A stretch of 14,528 bases of DNA from Rhodoferax sp. (lineage in GTDB: Bacteria; Pseudomonadota; Gammaproteobacteria; Burkholderiales; Burkholderiaceae_C): assembly GCA_021731215.1 (NCBI GenBank), contig JAKFXU010000438.1:1-14528 (forward strand), written 5' to 3'. The translations under genes and the position numbers were made by a program. The number at the start of each line of letters is the position of its first letter. Position 1 is the first letter of the stretch. The notes beneath the pieces were generated by a model. The model saw only the letters and a list, made by a program, of their open reading frames with translations, searched no databases and was not told where the DNA came from. Shown here one piece after another: positions 9,004 to 14,528 of the stretch.

Positions 9004-9172
9004 GCCGCACCCCCGCCCGACGCAGGCAGCAAAGACTTTATTGAAGGACCGAACCCGAACAGCCGGAAAGTGGTGACTGCGTTTGTGGAACCGTCACTGG
9101 CCAGCGCGAAGGCCGATAACAAGTTTCAGTTTAAGTGTAAGTGGCATGGTTACTTTGTGGCGGATCGGGTGG
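9004..9172 (+). pseudogene. glnS 3'-end relic, copy 3 (truncated)
   Basis: A third glnS tail reading PPPDAGSKDFIEGPNPNS, then RKVVTAFVEPSLASAKADNK and, after a small insertion (KFQFKCKWHGYF where copy 1 has KFQFERHGYF), VADRV. Homology stops at about 9172, so the last 21 or so codons and the stop are absent. It is the most diverged of the three copies, with Leu to Arg, Gln to Asn and Ser-Leu to Gly-Pro changes. No start, stop or domain suggests it is expressed as a protein. Confidence 0.85.
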
Positions 9173-9184
9173 CCTTGTCGTGCC

Positions 9185-9247
9185 GAGCATCAAGCCCAAG
9201 CAAGCCAGCAGTACGCGCAAGGCTGGCTGAACCATTTTCACGCGTGA
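9185..9247 (+). other. Possible reading-frame tail of an unknown gene
   Basis: After the broken end of glnS copy 3, one frame reads EHQAQASQQYAQGWLNHF and ends at TGA 9245-9247. It has the feel of a protein C-terminus such as that of an AbrB-type antitoxin (many end with a GW motif), but it is short and another frame is also open here. I record it as a possible relic only. The rest of 9248-9302 shows nothing recognisable. Confidence 0.2.
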
Positions 9248-9302
9248 CCACCTGTTCGTCAGCCCCGGCATGGCCGCCAGTGCAGTACTGGGCCGTTCGG
9301 CT

Positions 9303-9334
9303 GTGCCTATTTGGCCGGGGCTATAGGCACTTTT
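9303..9334 (+). terminator. Terminator-like hairpin reading plus-strand
   Basis: GTGCCTAT (9303-9310) pairs perfectly with ATAGGCAC (9323-9330), with a 12-base GC-rich loop, followed by TTTT at 9331-9334. The T-run is on the plus-strand side, so it would stop transcripts from glnS and the TA modules. It would not serve the Fic gene, whose stop codon is ten bases away on the other strand. It may be the ancestral end of the glnS transcription unit, pushed 1.8 kb downstream. Confidence 0.55.
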
Positions 9335-9343
9335 CACCAACAT

Positions 9344-10471
9344 CTAAAGCACCAACTGATACCGTGTCCCCCGCCCCTGCCCGGTTCGCAGCAGCAGGCC
9401 CAATTCTGCAAGTTCGGTGAGTTCACGGTAGGCGGTGGCGCGCGAGGTGCTGGTCAGGTTCACATATTTTTCGGTGCTCATGCCGCCTTTGAATCCGACC
9501 GGCTGTGCGTCAAACAGGCGTGCCAGCGCTTTGCGCTGCGAGGCGCTCAAACCGGGGTGATCGGTATTTAACTGTGACCAGTAACGATTTTTAGCCAGCG
9601 CCGTTTGCATCTGGCCCAGCGCGGCGTGGCAAGCGGCCTCGACGCGGCCGACGAACCACTGCACCCAAGGCGTGAGGTCCATGTTGGGCTGCGCGGTGGC
9701 GGCTTGCAAGTGGGCGTAGTAGCCCGCGCGGTCTTGCCACAGTTGCGTGGACAGGCTGAACAGGCGCTGGCTGCTTTGCATGTCTTGCGCCAACGCCAGC
9801 TCAACCAATGCGCGGCCGATGCGGCCATTGCCGTCTTCAAAAGGGTGGATGGCCTCAAACCACAGGTGGGCGATGGCCGCGCGCACCAGCCCGTCCATGG
9901 TGCCCAGGCTTTGGTTGAACCACTGGAGCAGCAGCGCCATGTGGGCCGGCACATCAGCGGACGCGGGCGCCTGGTAGTACACCACATCAGGCTTACCCAA
10001 GCGGGGCGTGACAATTTGCATGGGCTCGACATGGCTGCGGTATGCGCCAGTGGCAATGCGGGTAATGCCGCTGCGCCCGGTGGGGAACAAGGCGGCATGC
10101 CAGTCAAACAGATCGTCGTCCAGCAAGGGGCGCTGCCATTGGTTGACGGCGGCTTGCAACACGTCCAGCGTGGCCTCGGTGCGGGCGTCGCGCGCAGTGT
10201 CGGACGCGTCCGGCAAGCCCAGCCGCCGCGCGGCAGAAGCGCGCACTGAGTTGAGCTGCAAAATTTCCCCTTCAATCTGGGCCGTCGCCACCGCCTCCTG
10301 CGCCCAGCCGCTGAGTTGCAGCTCTGCCAGATCGACCCATTGCAAGCTACTGGCCAGCCCCAGCATGCGACCTTGCGCCAGCCGGGCCTGCGCCAGCACG
10401 GGAGCCAGCGCTTGTGCATTGTGCTGAAAATTAGGCCAGTCCGGGGATTGCCAAAGGTACATGAAGCGCAT
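9344..10471 (-). CDS. Fic-family protein AMP-transferase with DUF4172 N-terminus
   Basis: 375 aa, typical for this class. The N-terminal DUF4172 (PF13776) begins MYLWQSPDWPNF. An inhibitory motif [S/T]xxxE[G/N] is present as TAQIEG (T63-G68), the class II position where Glu67 blocks ATP. The Fic active site HPFEDGNGRIGR (209-220) is complete. The C-terminal winged helix (about 305-375; SASQRKALARLF, TSRATAYRELTELAELGLL) suggests DNA binding. Such proteins transfer AMP from ATP to hydroxyl groups of target proteins and are usually self-inhibited. A second in-frame ATG at 10462 is also possible. There is a dyad just upstream of the start. No separate FicT-like antitoxin is seen, as expected for an internally inhibited Fic. 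Target unknown. Confidence 0.93.
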   Translation of the reverse strand: MRFMYLWQSPDWPNFQHNAQALAPVLAQARLAQGRMLGLASSLQWVDLAELQLSGWAQEAVATAQIEGEILQLNSVRASAARRLGLPDASDTARDARTEATLDVLQAAVNQWQRPLLDDDLFDWHAALFPTGRSGITRIATGAYRSHVEPMQIVTPRLGKPDVVYYQAPASADVPAHMALLLQWFNQSLGTMDGLVRAAIAHLWFEAIHPFEDGNGRIGRALVELALAQDMQSSQRLFSLSTQLWQDRAGYYAHLQAATAQPNMDLTPWVQWFVGRVEAACHAALGQMQTALAKNRYWSQLNTDHPGLSASQRKALARLFDAQPVGFKGGMSTEKYVNLTSTSRATAYRELTELAELGLLLRTGQGRGTRYQLVL

Positions 10472-10479
10472 TTTATCTA

Positions 10480-10505
10480 TTTACGCTTCAATAATAAAGC
10501 GTAAA
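10480..10505. promoter_or_regulatory. Dyad in the fic promoter, likely operator
   Basis: TTTACGCTT (10480-10488) and AAGCGTAAA (10497-10505) are perfect 9-bp arms around an AT-rich 8-base centre, starting nine bases upstream of the fic ATG. The Fic protein carries a winged helix, so autoregulation by binding here is a reasonable inference. No direct evidence of binding is available. Confidence 0.55.
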
Positions 10506-10589
10506 CATCAGATTTCGCTATCAAACACACTCATGGCGGTATATTCGCAAGCAGTCACATTCGGGCTCAGGTAAAGACCTGAAACAAAA

Positions 10590-10623
10590 ACCCATTTGGG
10601 GCATCATAAAACCCATTATGGGT
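10590..10623. promoter_or_regulatory. Pair of CCCAT/ATGGG half-palindromes, possible operator
   Basis: CCCATTTGGG (10591-10600) and ACCCATTATGGGT (10611-10623) have centres about 21.5 bp apart, two turns of the helix. The second is a 13-bp perfect palindrome that includes the ATG of the regulator relic at 10618. An autorepressor operator fits this placement. Confidence 0.4.
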
Positions 10624-10774
10624 ATTTCAAGCAGCAAGCAAACCTGGTCCAGCCTGGCGGACGCCCTCTTTCCCAAGGGGGCGGCAGCGCGTGCTGGCGA
10701 CGCTGTCTGAGACGGGTTTGCTCACGGTCAGCAAACAGGGCAATCAAAAGCATTACCAGTCCCATGAGGTTTGA
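10618..10774 (+). pseudogene. Collapsed winged-helix regulator/nucleotidyltransferase gene
   Basis: ATG 10618 opens MGISSSKQTWSSLADALFPK, the typical start of a family of about 200 aa in which a winged helix precedes a nucleotidyltransferase domain. The following bases continue in a shifted frame as RQRVLATL, then SETGLLTVSKQGNQKHYQ, ending at TGA 10774. In intact relatives RQRVLA and the SETGLLTV recognition-wing region are separated by a long stretch, so an internal deletion and a frameshift have occurred, and everything after KHYQ is gone. It is non-functional. It is a further relic of an MNT-associated module in this cluster. The family call comes from recall of the motif order and was not searched. 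Confidence 0.65.
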
Positions 10775-11034
10775 GCAATGCTGGCTCGCTGACCAGCAGC
10801 AAAACAGACAGTCCGCATAATGGACAGCTTATGGAGTGCGGAAAACAGGGGCAAGGTCAGCTCGAAATTCCCCCCGCACGTTTGCGTGAGCTTTGTGTGA
10901 TTTCGGCTGCGGCGTAGCGCAACGGCTGGCTGATGCCTTTGGCGTCACCGTGCCGACCATCAAACCGAAGCCCTCACGCAGCGCGCACAAGACGCCCTGA
11001 TGGTCCTCACGGGTAATCCCCCTAAAATTCGCCC
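10775..11034. other. Degraded intergenic stretch, no intact gene
   Basis: 260 bases between the regulator relic and the second MNT gene. One frame reads GQGQLEIPPARLRELC from about 10849, similar in style to the N-termini of MNT proteins (IPPERLRELC). Another reads VAQRLADAFGVTVPTIKP from about 10914. Neither continues. An imperfect dyad TCCGCA (10812-10817) with TGCGGA (10837-10842) is present. I see decayed coding remnants but no supportable gene. Confidence 0.35.
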
Positions 11035-11343
11035 ATGCACCCCGCCATTGCCCAACACCGCTCAGGCATATCCGCCATCAGTCAGCGCTACCGCATCAGT
11101 CGGCTGGAGGTGTTCGGCTCGGCCGCGCGGGCAGACGACTTCAACCCCGCCAACAGCGACGCCGATTTTTTGGTGGAGTTCGCGCCTGACGCGCTGCCCA
11201 GTCTGGAAGCCTTTTTCGGCGCCAAGGCCGACTTGGAACAGTTGTTGGGCCGCAGCGTTGACTTGGTGGAACCCGGTGCCGTGCGCAACCCCTACGTGCT
11301 GGCCAGCATCAACCGCAACCGCGAAGCCATTTATGCAATGTGA
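11035..11343 (+). CDS. MNT-type nucleotidyltransferase antitoxin (MntA-like)
   Basis: 102 aa, full length for the family that pairs with DUF86 HEPN toxins. It has LEVFGSAARADDF (G28-S29), NSDADFLVEF with D42 and D44, and RSVDLVEPGAV with D76, so all three metal-binding acids are present. It should transfer AMP to the HEPN toxin's tyrosine to neutralise it, but the toxin gene here is only a tail. TAAAAT at 11023-11028 ends six bases before the ATG with no Shine-Dalgarno, suggesting a leaderless transcript. The stop at 11341-11343 touches the HEPN remnant. Intact in frame, but its partner is gone. Confidence 0.88.
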   Translation: MHPAIAQHRSGISAISQRYRISRLEVFGSAARADDFNPANSDADFLVEFAPDALPSLEAFFGAKADLEQLLGRSVDLVEPGAVRNPYVLASINRNREAIYAM

Positions 11344-11411
11344 CGCAGAACGCGTTGCCACCATTGGTCGATTCTGTACAGGCTCTTATGGATGAGCTGG
11401 GCGACGCCTGA
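11343..11411 (+). pseudogene. C-terminal tail of a deleted HEPN (DUF86) toxin
   Basis: Directly after the MNT stop, the frame ACG-CAG-AAC reads TQNA, then LPPLVDSVQALMDELGDA and a TGA at 11409-11411. DUF86 HEPN proteins commonly end with LPxLxxxVQALLxELG, so this looks like the last 18-20 residues of the toxin with the rest (around 90 residues) deleted. No start or catalytic region remains. The match is by motif style and was not searched. Confidence 0.55.
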
Positions 11412-11475
11412 ATCTGATGTCGTACGGTGGCCAGCTTCGGTTAACCTCCCCCGGTCATAAACAAAGGATGCCACC

Positions 11476-11724
11476 ATGAAAAAACTCAACGTCACCATCA
11501 AGCTGGAAATGTCGGTCCCGGATGATTGGGAACTGGTCGAAACCTCTGAAGGGGGGCAGGTGTTGAAGCTGCCGAACCATCAATTTCTGGACATCGCGAT
11601 CGAGCCCCTGTTTGCCAACGATCCCGAGGAAACCTGGACCAGCACCGAGGACGATGATGCCCTGAACGACATTTTGGACATGGTCGAGAGCGAGGATGTT
11701 GTCTACGAATTCGTCACGCATTAG
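11476..11724 (+). CDS. Small acidic protein of unknown function
   Basis: 82 aa. It starts MKKLNVTIKLEMSVPDDW with AAAGGA upstream of the ATG, so the start is well supported. No signal peptide or membrane segment. A strand-rich first half (KLNVTIKLEMSV, GQVLKLPNHQFLDIAIEPLF) leads to a strongly acidic second half (about 50-79; DDDALNDILDMVESED). I do not recognise the family. The acidic surface could mimic nucleic acid or serve as a binding partner, but nothing shows which. It stands alone between the MNT relic and dadA. Confidence 0.7.
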   Translation: MKKLNVTIKLEMSVPDDWELVETSEGGQVLKLPNHQFLDIAIEPLFANDPEETWTSTEDDDALNDILDMVESEDVVYEFVTH

Positions 11725-11790
11725 CCGCCGCGCCGGGCCGCCCCAAGCAAGGGGTTGACCCCCTCGCCCCCCCATGCAAGCACAAGCAAA

Positions 11791-11816
11791 CTGCACAGGG
11801 CTGTTTTAATGTGCAG
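11791..11816 (-). terminator. Weak hairpin downstream of dadA
   Basis: CTGCACA and TGTGCAG form 7-bp arms around a 12-base loop, 14 bases past the dadA stop. Read on the minus strand it is followed by TTTGCTTG, a poor T-run. It may act as a terminator for dadA or not at all. Confidence 0.3.
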
Positions 11817-11829
11817 GGCAGCCAAGGGC

Positions 11830-13083
11830 TCAGCCGTAGCGCGCCAGCGTCAGGCCTTCCATGCTGATTTCGGGTTGGCGGCCGCTGATCAGGTCGGCCA
11901 TCACGCGCCCGGTGCCGGCCGCCATGGTCCAGCCCAGCGTGCCGTGGCCAGTGCTTAGCAACAGGTTGTCAATCGACGTCACGCCCACCAGGGGCGTGCC
12001 GTCGGGCGTCATGGGGCGCAGCCCGGCCCAGAACTCGGCCTTGGCCACATCGCCCCCGTTGGGGAACAGGTCGCTCACCACAAATTCAAGCGTGCGGCGG
12101 CGACTCTCTGTCAGCTCCAGGTCGAAGCCCGAGAGCTGCGCCGTGCCGCCGACGCGGATGCGCTCGCCCAGGCGGGTGATGGCAACTTTGTGCGTCTCGT
12201 CCATGATGGTGGACTCGGGCGCCTTGGCGGCGTTGGTGATCGGCACCGTGATGGAAAAGCCCTTGACCGGATAGACCGGAATGCGAATGCCCAGCGGCGC
12301 CAGCATGCGCGTGGCGTAGCTGCCCAAAGCCATGACATAGCGGTCGGCAGTCAACAAGCCATCACCGGTACGCACACCGGTGATGCGAGCGCCACTGCGC
12401 TCGATACTTTCGATGTCCACGCCAAAGCGGAATTTGACGCCCAGGGCCCGCGCCTTGTCGGCCAGCAGGTTGGTGAACTTGAAGCAGTCGCCGGTCTCGT
12501 CGCCCGGCAGGCGCAGTGCGCCGACGAACTTGTCCTGCACGTCGGCCAGCGCCGGCTCGTATTGGAGGTAGCCAGTGCGGTCGAGCAACTGATAGGGCAC
12601 CTTGAATTCGTTCAGGATCTCGATGTCCTTGGCGGTGCCGTCAAGCTGCTTTTGGGTGCGAAACAATTGCAGAGTGCCTTGTTCGCGCGCGTCGTACTCG
12701 ATGCCGATCTCGGCGCGCAACGCTTTCAGGCAGTCGCGGCTGTACTCGGCCAGCCGCACCATGCGGCCCTTGTTGAGGCGGTAGCGCGCCTCGGTGCAGT
12801 TGCGCAGCGTTTGCAGGCCCCAGCGCCACATGGCCAGGTCCAGCATCGGCTTGATCACCAGCGGGCTGTGATGCATCAGCATCCACTTGATCGCCTTCAT
12901 GGGCACGCCGGGGCCGGCCCAGGGTGCCGAGTAGCCGGGCGAGACCTCGCCCGCATTGGCGTAGCTGGTCTCCAGGCCGGGGCCGGGCTGGCGGTCGACC
13001 ACTTCCACCTCATGGCCGGCGCGGGCCAGGTAGTAGGCCACCGTGGTGCCAATGACGCCGCTGCCGAGAATGAGTACACGCAT
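11830..13083 (-). CDS. dadA: D-amino acid dehydrogenase (DadA)
   Basis: 417 aa FAD flavoprotein, usual length for DadA. It oxidatively deaminates D-amino acids (chiefly D-alanine) to 2-oxo acids, passing electrons to the respiratory chain at the inner membrane. The FAD-binding GSGVIG (7-12) sits in [42 protein letters not shown] and the C-terminal [14 protein letters not shown] and [16 protein letters not shown] are hallmarks of the family. Start at 13083 is chosen because GGAG lies seven bases upstream and the family begins MRVLILGSG; an upstream ATG at 13152 adds residues foreign to it. Upstream is a full-consensus sigma-54 promoter and an IHF site; the regulator gene is divergent. Confidence 0.95.
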   Translation of the reverse strand: MRVLILGSGVIGTTVAYYLARAGHEVEVVDRQPGPGLETSYANAGEVSPGYSAPWAGPGVPMKAIKWMLMHHSPLVIKPMLDLAMWRWGLQTLRNCTEARYRLNKGRMVRLAEYSRDCLKALRAEIGIEYDAREQGTLQLFRTQKQLDGTAKDIEILNEFKVPYQLLDRTGYLQYEPALADVQDKFVGALRLPGDETGDCFKFTNLLADKARALGVKFRFGVDIESIERSGARITGVRTGDGLLTADRYVMALGSYATRMLAPLGIRIPVYPVKGFSITVPITNAAKAPESTIMDETHKVAITRLGERIRVGGTAQLSGFDLELTESRRRTLEFVVSDLFPNGGDVAKAEFWAGLRPMTPDGTPLVGVTSIDNLLLSTGHGTLGWTMAAGTGRVMADLISGRQPEISMEGLTLARYG

Positions 13084-13152
13084 GCTGTTGCTCCAAAGAT
13101 GCCCGGCGCAGCGCGATGGCGCGGCTTGAATGGGCTGACTGGCAAGCACCAC

Positions 13153-13167
13153 GCAAAGCCCGTGCCA
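13153..13167 (-). promoter_or_regulatory. Sigma-54 (-24/-12) promoter of dadA
   Basis: Read on the minus strand the bases are TGGCACG, four bases, TTGC, matching the RpoN consensus TGGCACG-N4-TTGC exactly. The GG and GC are ten bases apart, as required. The transcript would start near 13141, giving a leader of about 57 nt to the dadA ATG. A divergent gene encodes a GAFTGA-containing activator, which is what such a promoter needs. Confidence 0.85.
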
Positions 13168-13196
13168 GCGCCAGAAGAATACAAGAACCTCAATGA

Positions 13197-13209
13197 AATC
13201 AATGACTTG
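13197..13209. promoter_or_regulatory. IHF-binding site (consensus match)
   Basis: AATCAA, TGAC, TTG fits the IHF consensus WATCAR-N4-TTR at every position. It lies about 56-68 bp upstream of the predicted dadA start point, where IHF commonly bends DNA to bring an upstream-bound activator to sigma-54 polymerase. A short consensus can occur by chance, but its position between the promoter and the dyads supports it. Confidence 0.6.
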
Positions 13210-13259
13210 GCTGGTCGGCCTGGTGCCACCCAGGAGCGTGCCTGTATGCAGATCATGAC

Positions 13260-13277
13260 AATGTTACCGAACACATT
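13260..13277. promoter_or_regulatory. Dyad AATGT-N8-ACATT, candidate activator site
   Basis: Perfect 5-bp arms (AATGT and ACATT) about 120-136 bp upstream of the predicted dadA transcription start. The spacing differs from the TyrR-box TGTAAA-N6-TTTACA, so the assignment is uncertain. Confidence 0.3.
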
Positions 13278-13304
13278 TCATTTTTTATAAAAATACTCAA
13301 TGAT

Positions 13305-13318
13305 GGCAAGCACTTGCC
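13305..13318. promoter_or_regulatory. 14-bp palindrome GGCAAG-CA-CTTGCC, candidate enhancer
   Basis: A 14-bp dyad with perfect 6-bp arms, about 165-177 bp upstream of the predicted dadA start and 50-60 bp upstream of the regulator's ATG. Both positions suit an upstream activating site for dadA and a site for autoregulation. Confidence 0.4.
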
Positions 13319-13323
13319 TACAA

Positions 13324-13341
13324 TGTATTGAATTAGATACG
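13324..13341. promoter_or_regulatory. TyrR-box-like dyad near the regulator promoter
   Basis: TGTAT, eight bases, ATACG has the TGT-N12-ACR spacing of TyrR/PhhR boxes but with only four paired bases (GTAT/ATAC) and one mismatch. TACAAT at 13319-13324 could be the regulator's -10 box, so binding here might repress the regulator's own gene. Confidence 0.3.
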
Positions 13342-13366
13342 ATGTCTTTACTTCGATACACACAGC

Positions 13367-14528
13367 ATGCGCATAGACGTTCTTTTCGCTGACCGGGTCG
13401 GCATCGCCCAGGAAATTCTGGTGACGCTGGCCCGCCGCGCGCTCGATGTGTCGGCGGTCGAGGTCGATCCACCGCATATTTACCTTGAAGTGCCGGCACT
13501 GAGCGCGCCGGACCTGGCCGCCCTGCGCCACGAACTGATGGCAATAGACGGCGTGCAGACGGTGGCCGAGCTGGAGATGCTGCCCGGCGCGCGCCGTCGC
13601 CTGTACCTGGACGCGCTACTGGCGTCGCAAACCGACCCGGTGCTGGCCCTCGACGGGCGCGGCGTGGTGGTGGTGGCCAATGCGGCGGCCGTGCTCGCCT
13701 GCGGCGTGCCCGAGGCGCAGTTGACCGGCATGTCGCTGCAGGAGCTGACCGGCGACCCGCAACTGGTGGCAGCGCTGATTGGCCAGGGCTACCGCCTGCC
13801 GGTGAGCGAGGTGCAGATCGGTGGCGAGCGCTACCTGCTCGAAACCGTGGCGCTGCATGAGGCCGGCGGCAGCGTGGCCGGCGCCGTGCTGACCTTGCAG
13901 GCGCCGCACCGCGTCGGCGAGCGCCTGAGCGCCCTGCAGAACTACAGCGCGGGCGGCTTCGAGGCCATCCTGGGCCAGTCCCCCGCCATTCGCCAGCTCA
14001 AGCAGCGCGCCATGCGCGTGGCGCAGGTCGATGCGCCGCTGCTGATCCGCGGTGAAACCGGCACCGGCAAAGAGCTGGTGGCGCACGCCTGCCACGCCGG
14101 CAGCCGGCGCAAGGATCAGCCCTTTTTTGCGCTCAACTGTGCCGCGCTGCCGGAGAGTCTGGCCGAGAGCGAGCTGTTCGGCTACGCGCCCGGCGCCTTC
14201 ACCGGCGCGCTGCGCGGCGGTCGGCCCGGCCTGCTGGAGCTGACCGACGGTGGCACGCTGTTTTTGGACGAGGTGGGTGAGATGTCGGCCTACCTGCAGG
14301 CCAAACTGTTGCGCTTCTTGAACGACGGCAGCTTTCGCCGCGTCGGCGGCGAGCGCGAACTCAAGGCCGATGTGCGCATCCTGAGCGCCACCCATCGCGC
14401 GCTGGAGGACATGGTGGCCACCGGCGGTTTCCGCCAGGACCTACTGTTTCGGCTAGACGAGCTGCAGCTCAACCTGCCCCCGCCGCGCGAACGCACCGAG
14501 GACATCCTGCCGCTGGCCCAGGTGTTTC
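13367..14528 (+). CDS. TyrR/PhhR-type sigma-54-dependent transcriptional activator (partial)
   Basis: 387 codons are visible and the gene runs off the window. Order: an ACT-like ligand domain (about 1-75; MRIDVLFADRVGIAQEILVTLA), a PAS-like region (about 85-185), and a sigma-54 AAA+ domain from about 200. Walker A GETGTGKE is at 229-236, GAFTGA at 276-281, Walker B GGTLFLDEV at 295-303, and the sensor region VRILSATHR at 336-344. GAFTGA is the loop that contacts sigma-54, so this is an RpoN activator, unlike E. coli TyrR, which lacks it. A C-terminal HTH is expected beyond the window. No good Shine-Dalgarno precedes ATG 13367. Divergent from dadA with a matching sigma-54 promoter between, so control of dadA is likely. 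Aromatic amino acids are the usual effectors of this family, but the one here is unknown. Confidence 0.88.
   Translation, partial: MRIDVLFADRVGIAQEILVTLARRALDVSAVEVDPPHIYLEVPALSAPDLAALRHELMAIDGVQTVAELEMLPGARRRLYLDALLASQTDPVLALDGRGVVVVANAAAVLACGVPEAQLTGMSLQELTGDPQLVAALIGQGYRLPVSEVQIGGERYLLETVALHEAGGSVAGAVLTLQAPHRVGERLSALQNYSAGGFEAILGQSPAIRQLKQRAMRVAQVDAPLLIRGETGTGKELVAHACHAGSRRKDQPFFALNCAALPESLAESELFGYAPGAFTGALRGGRPGLLELTDGGTLFLDEVGEMSAYLQAKLLRFLNDGSFRRVGGERELKADVRILSATHRALEDMVATGGFRQDLLFRLDELQLNLPPPRERTEDILPLAQVF

Noticed and set aside
8989..9420. 143-codon open frame after the HigA gene
   Set aside because: Starts by chance at TGATG and consists of the glnS tail followed by non-coding sequence.
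10811..10825. GTCC-N7-GGAC dyad as an operator
   Set aside because: Arms are only four bases, expected by chance, in a stretch of decayed sequence.
12190..13290. 366-codon plus-strand frame antisense to dadA
   Set aside because: Shadow of DadA, which has clear family motifs throughout.

Overview
The window is about 14.5 kb of GC-rich DNA. Gene families, codon use and context fit a betaproteobacterium of the Burkholderiales, probably Comamonadaceae. That placement is inferred from the sequence and rests on no database search. Most genes are ordinary chromosomal ones. The accessory part is roughly 7.3-11.4 kb.

Layout. (a) 1-3046, minus strand: a four-gene operon in which each gene overlaps the next by an ATGA. 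The order is a secreted helical-repeat protein, a LolD/MacB-type ABC ATPase, an FtsX/MacB-type permease and a LolA-like outer-membrane lipoprotein-sorting protein that runs off the window. The first 83 bases form a perfect 33-bp inverted repeat that looks like a contig-end artefact. (b) 3293-5581: a small P-loop NTPase, a secreted Pro/Tyr/His-rich protein and a polytopic DUF2157-like membrane protein. (c) 5653-7497: glnS, glutaminyl-tRNA synthetase, probably with a very short leader or none. (d) 7498-9334: the most unusual part. The 3' end of glnS recurs twice more downstream, at about 8121-8320 and 9004-9172. A toxin-antitoxin module sits between successive copies: a decayed MNT/HEPN pair after copy 1 and an apparently intact HigB/HigA-type pair after copy 2. 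A terminator-like hairpin follows copy 3. (e) 9344-11411: a DUF4172-Fic AMP-transferase with a dyad in its promoter, a collapsed winged-helix regulator/nucleotidyltransferase relic, and a second MNT gene followed only by the tail of its HEPN partner. (f) 11476-14528: a small acidic protein, dadA, and a divergent TyrR/PhhR-type sigma-54 activator. Between these last two lie a full-consensus sigma-54 promoter, a full-consensus IHF site and several dyads.

How it fits together. The 5' operon looks like an envelope lipid or lipoprotein export system. The glnS-downstream region reads as an insertion hotspot where TA modules were added repeatedly, each linked to a glnS 3' tail, with the older material decaying. 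Both MNT/HEPN pairs have lost the middle of the HEPN toxin while the MNT partner is largely kept. At the right end, D-amino-acid catabolism by DadA appears to be under sigma-54 control by the divergently encoded regulator.
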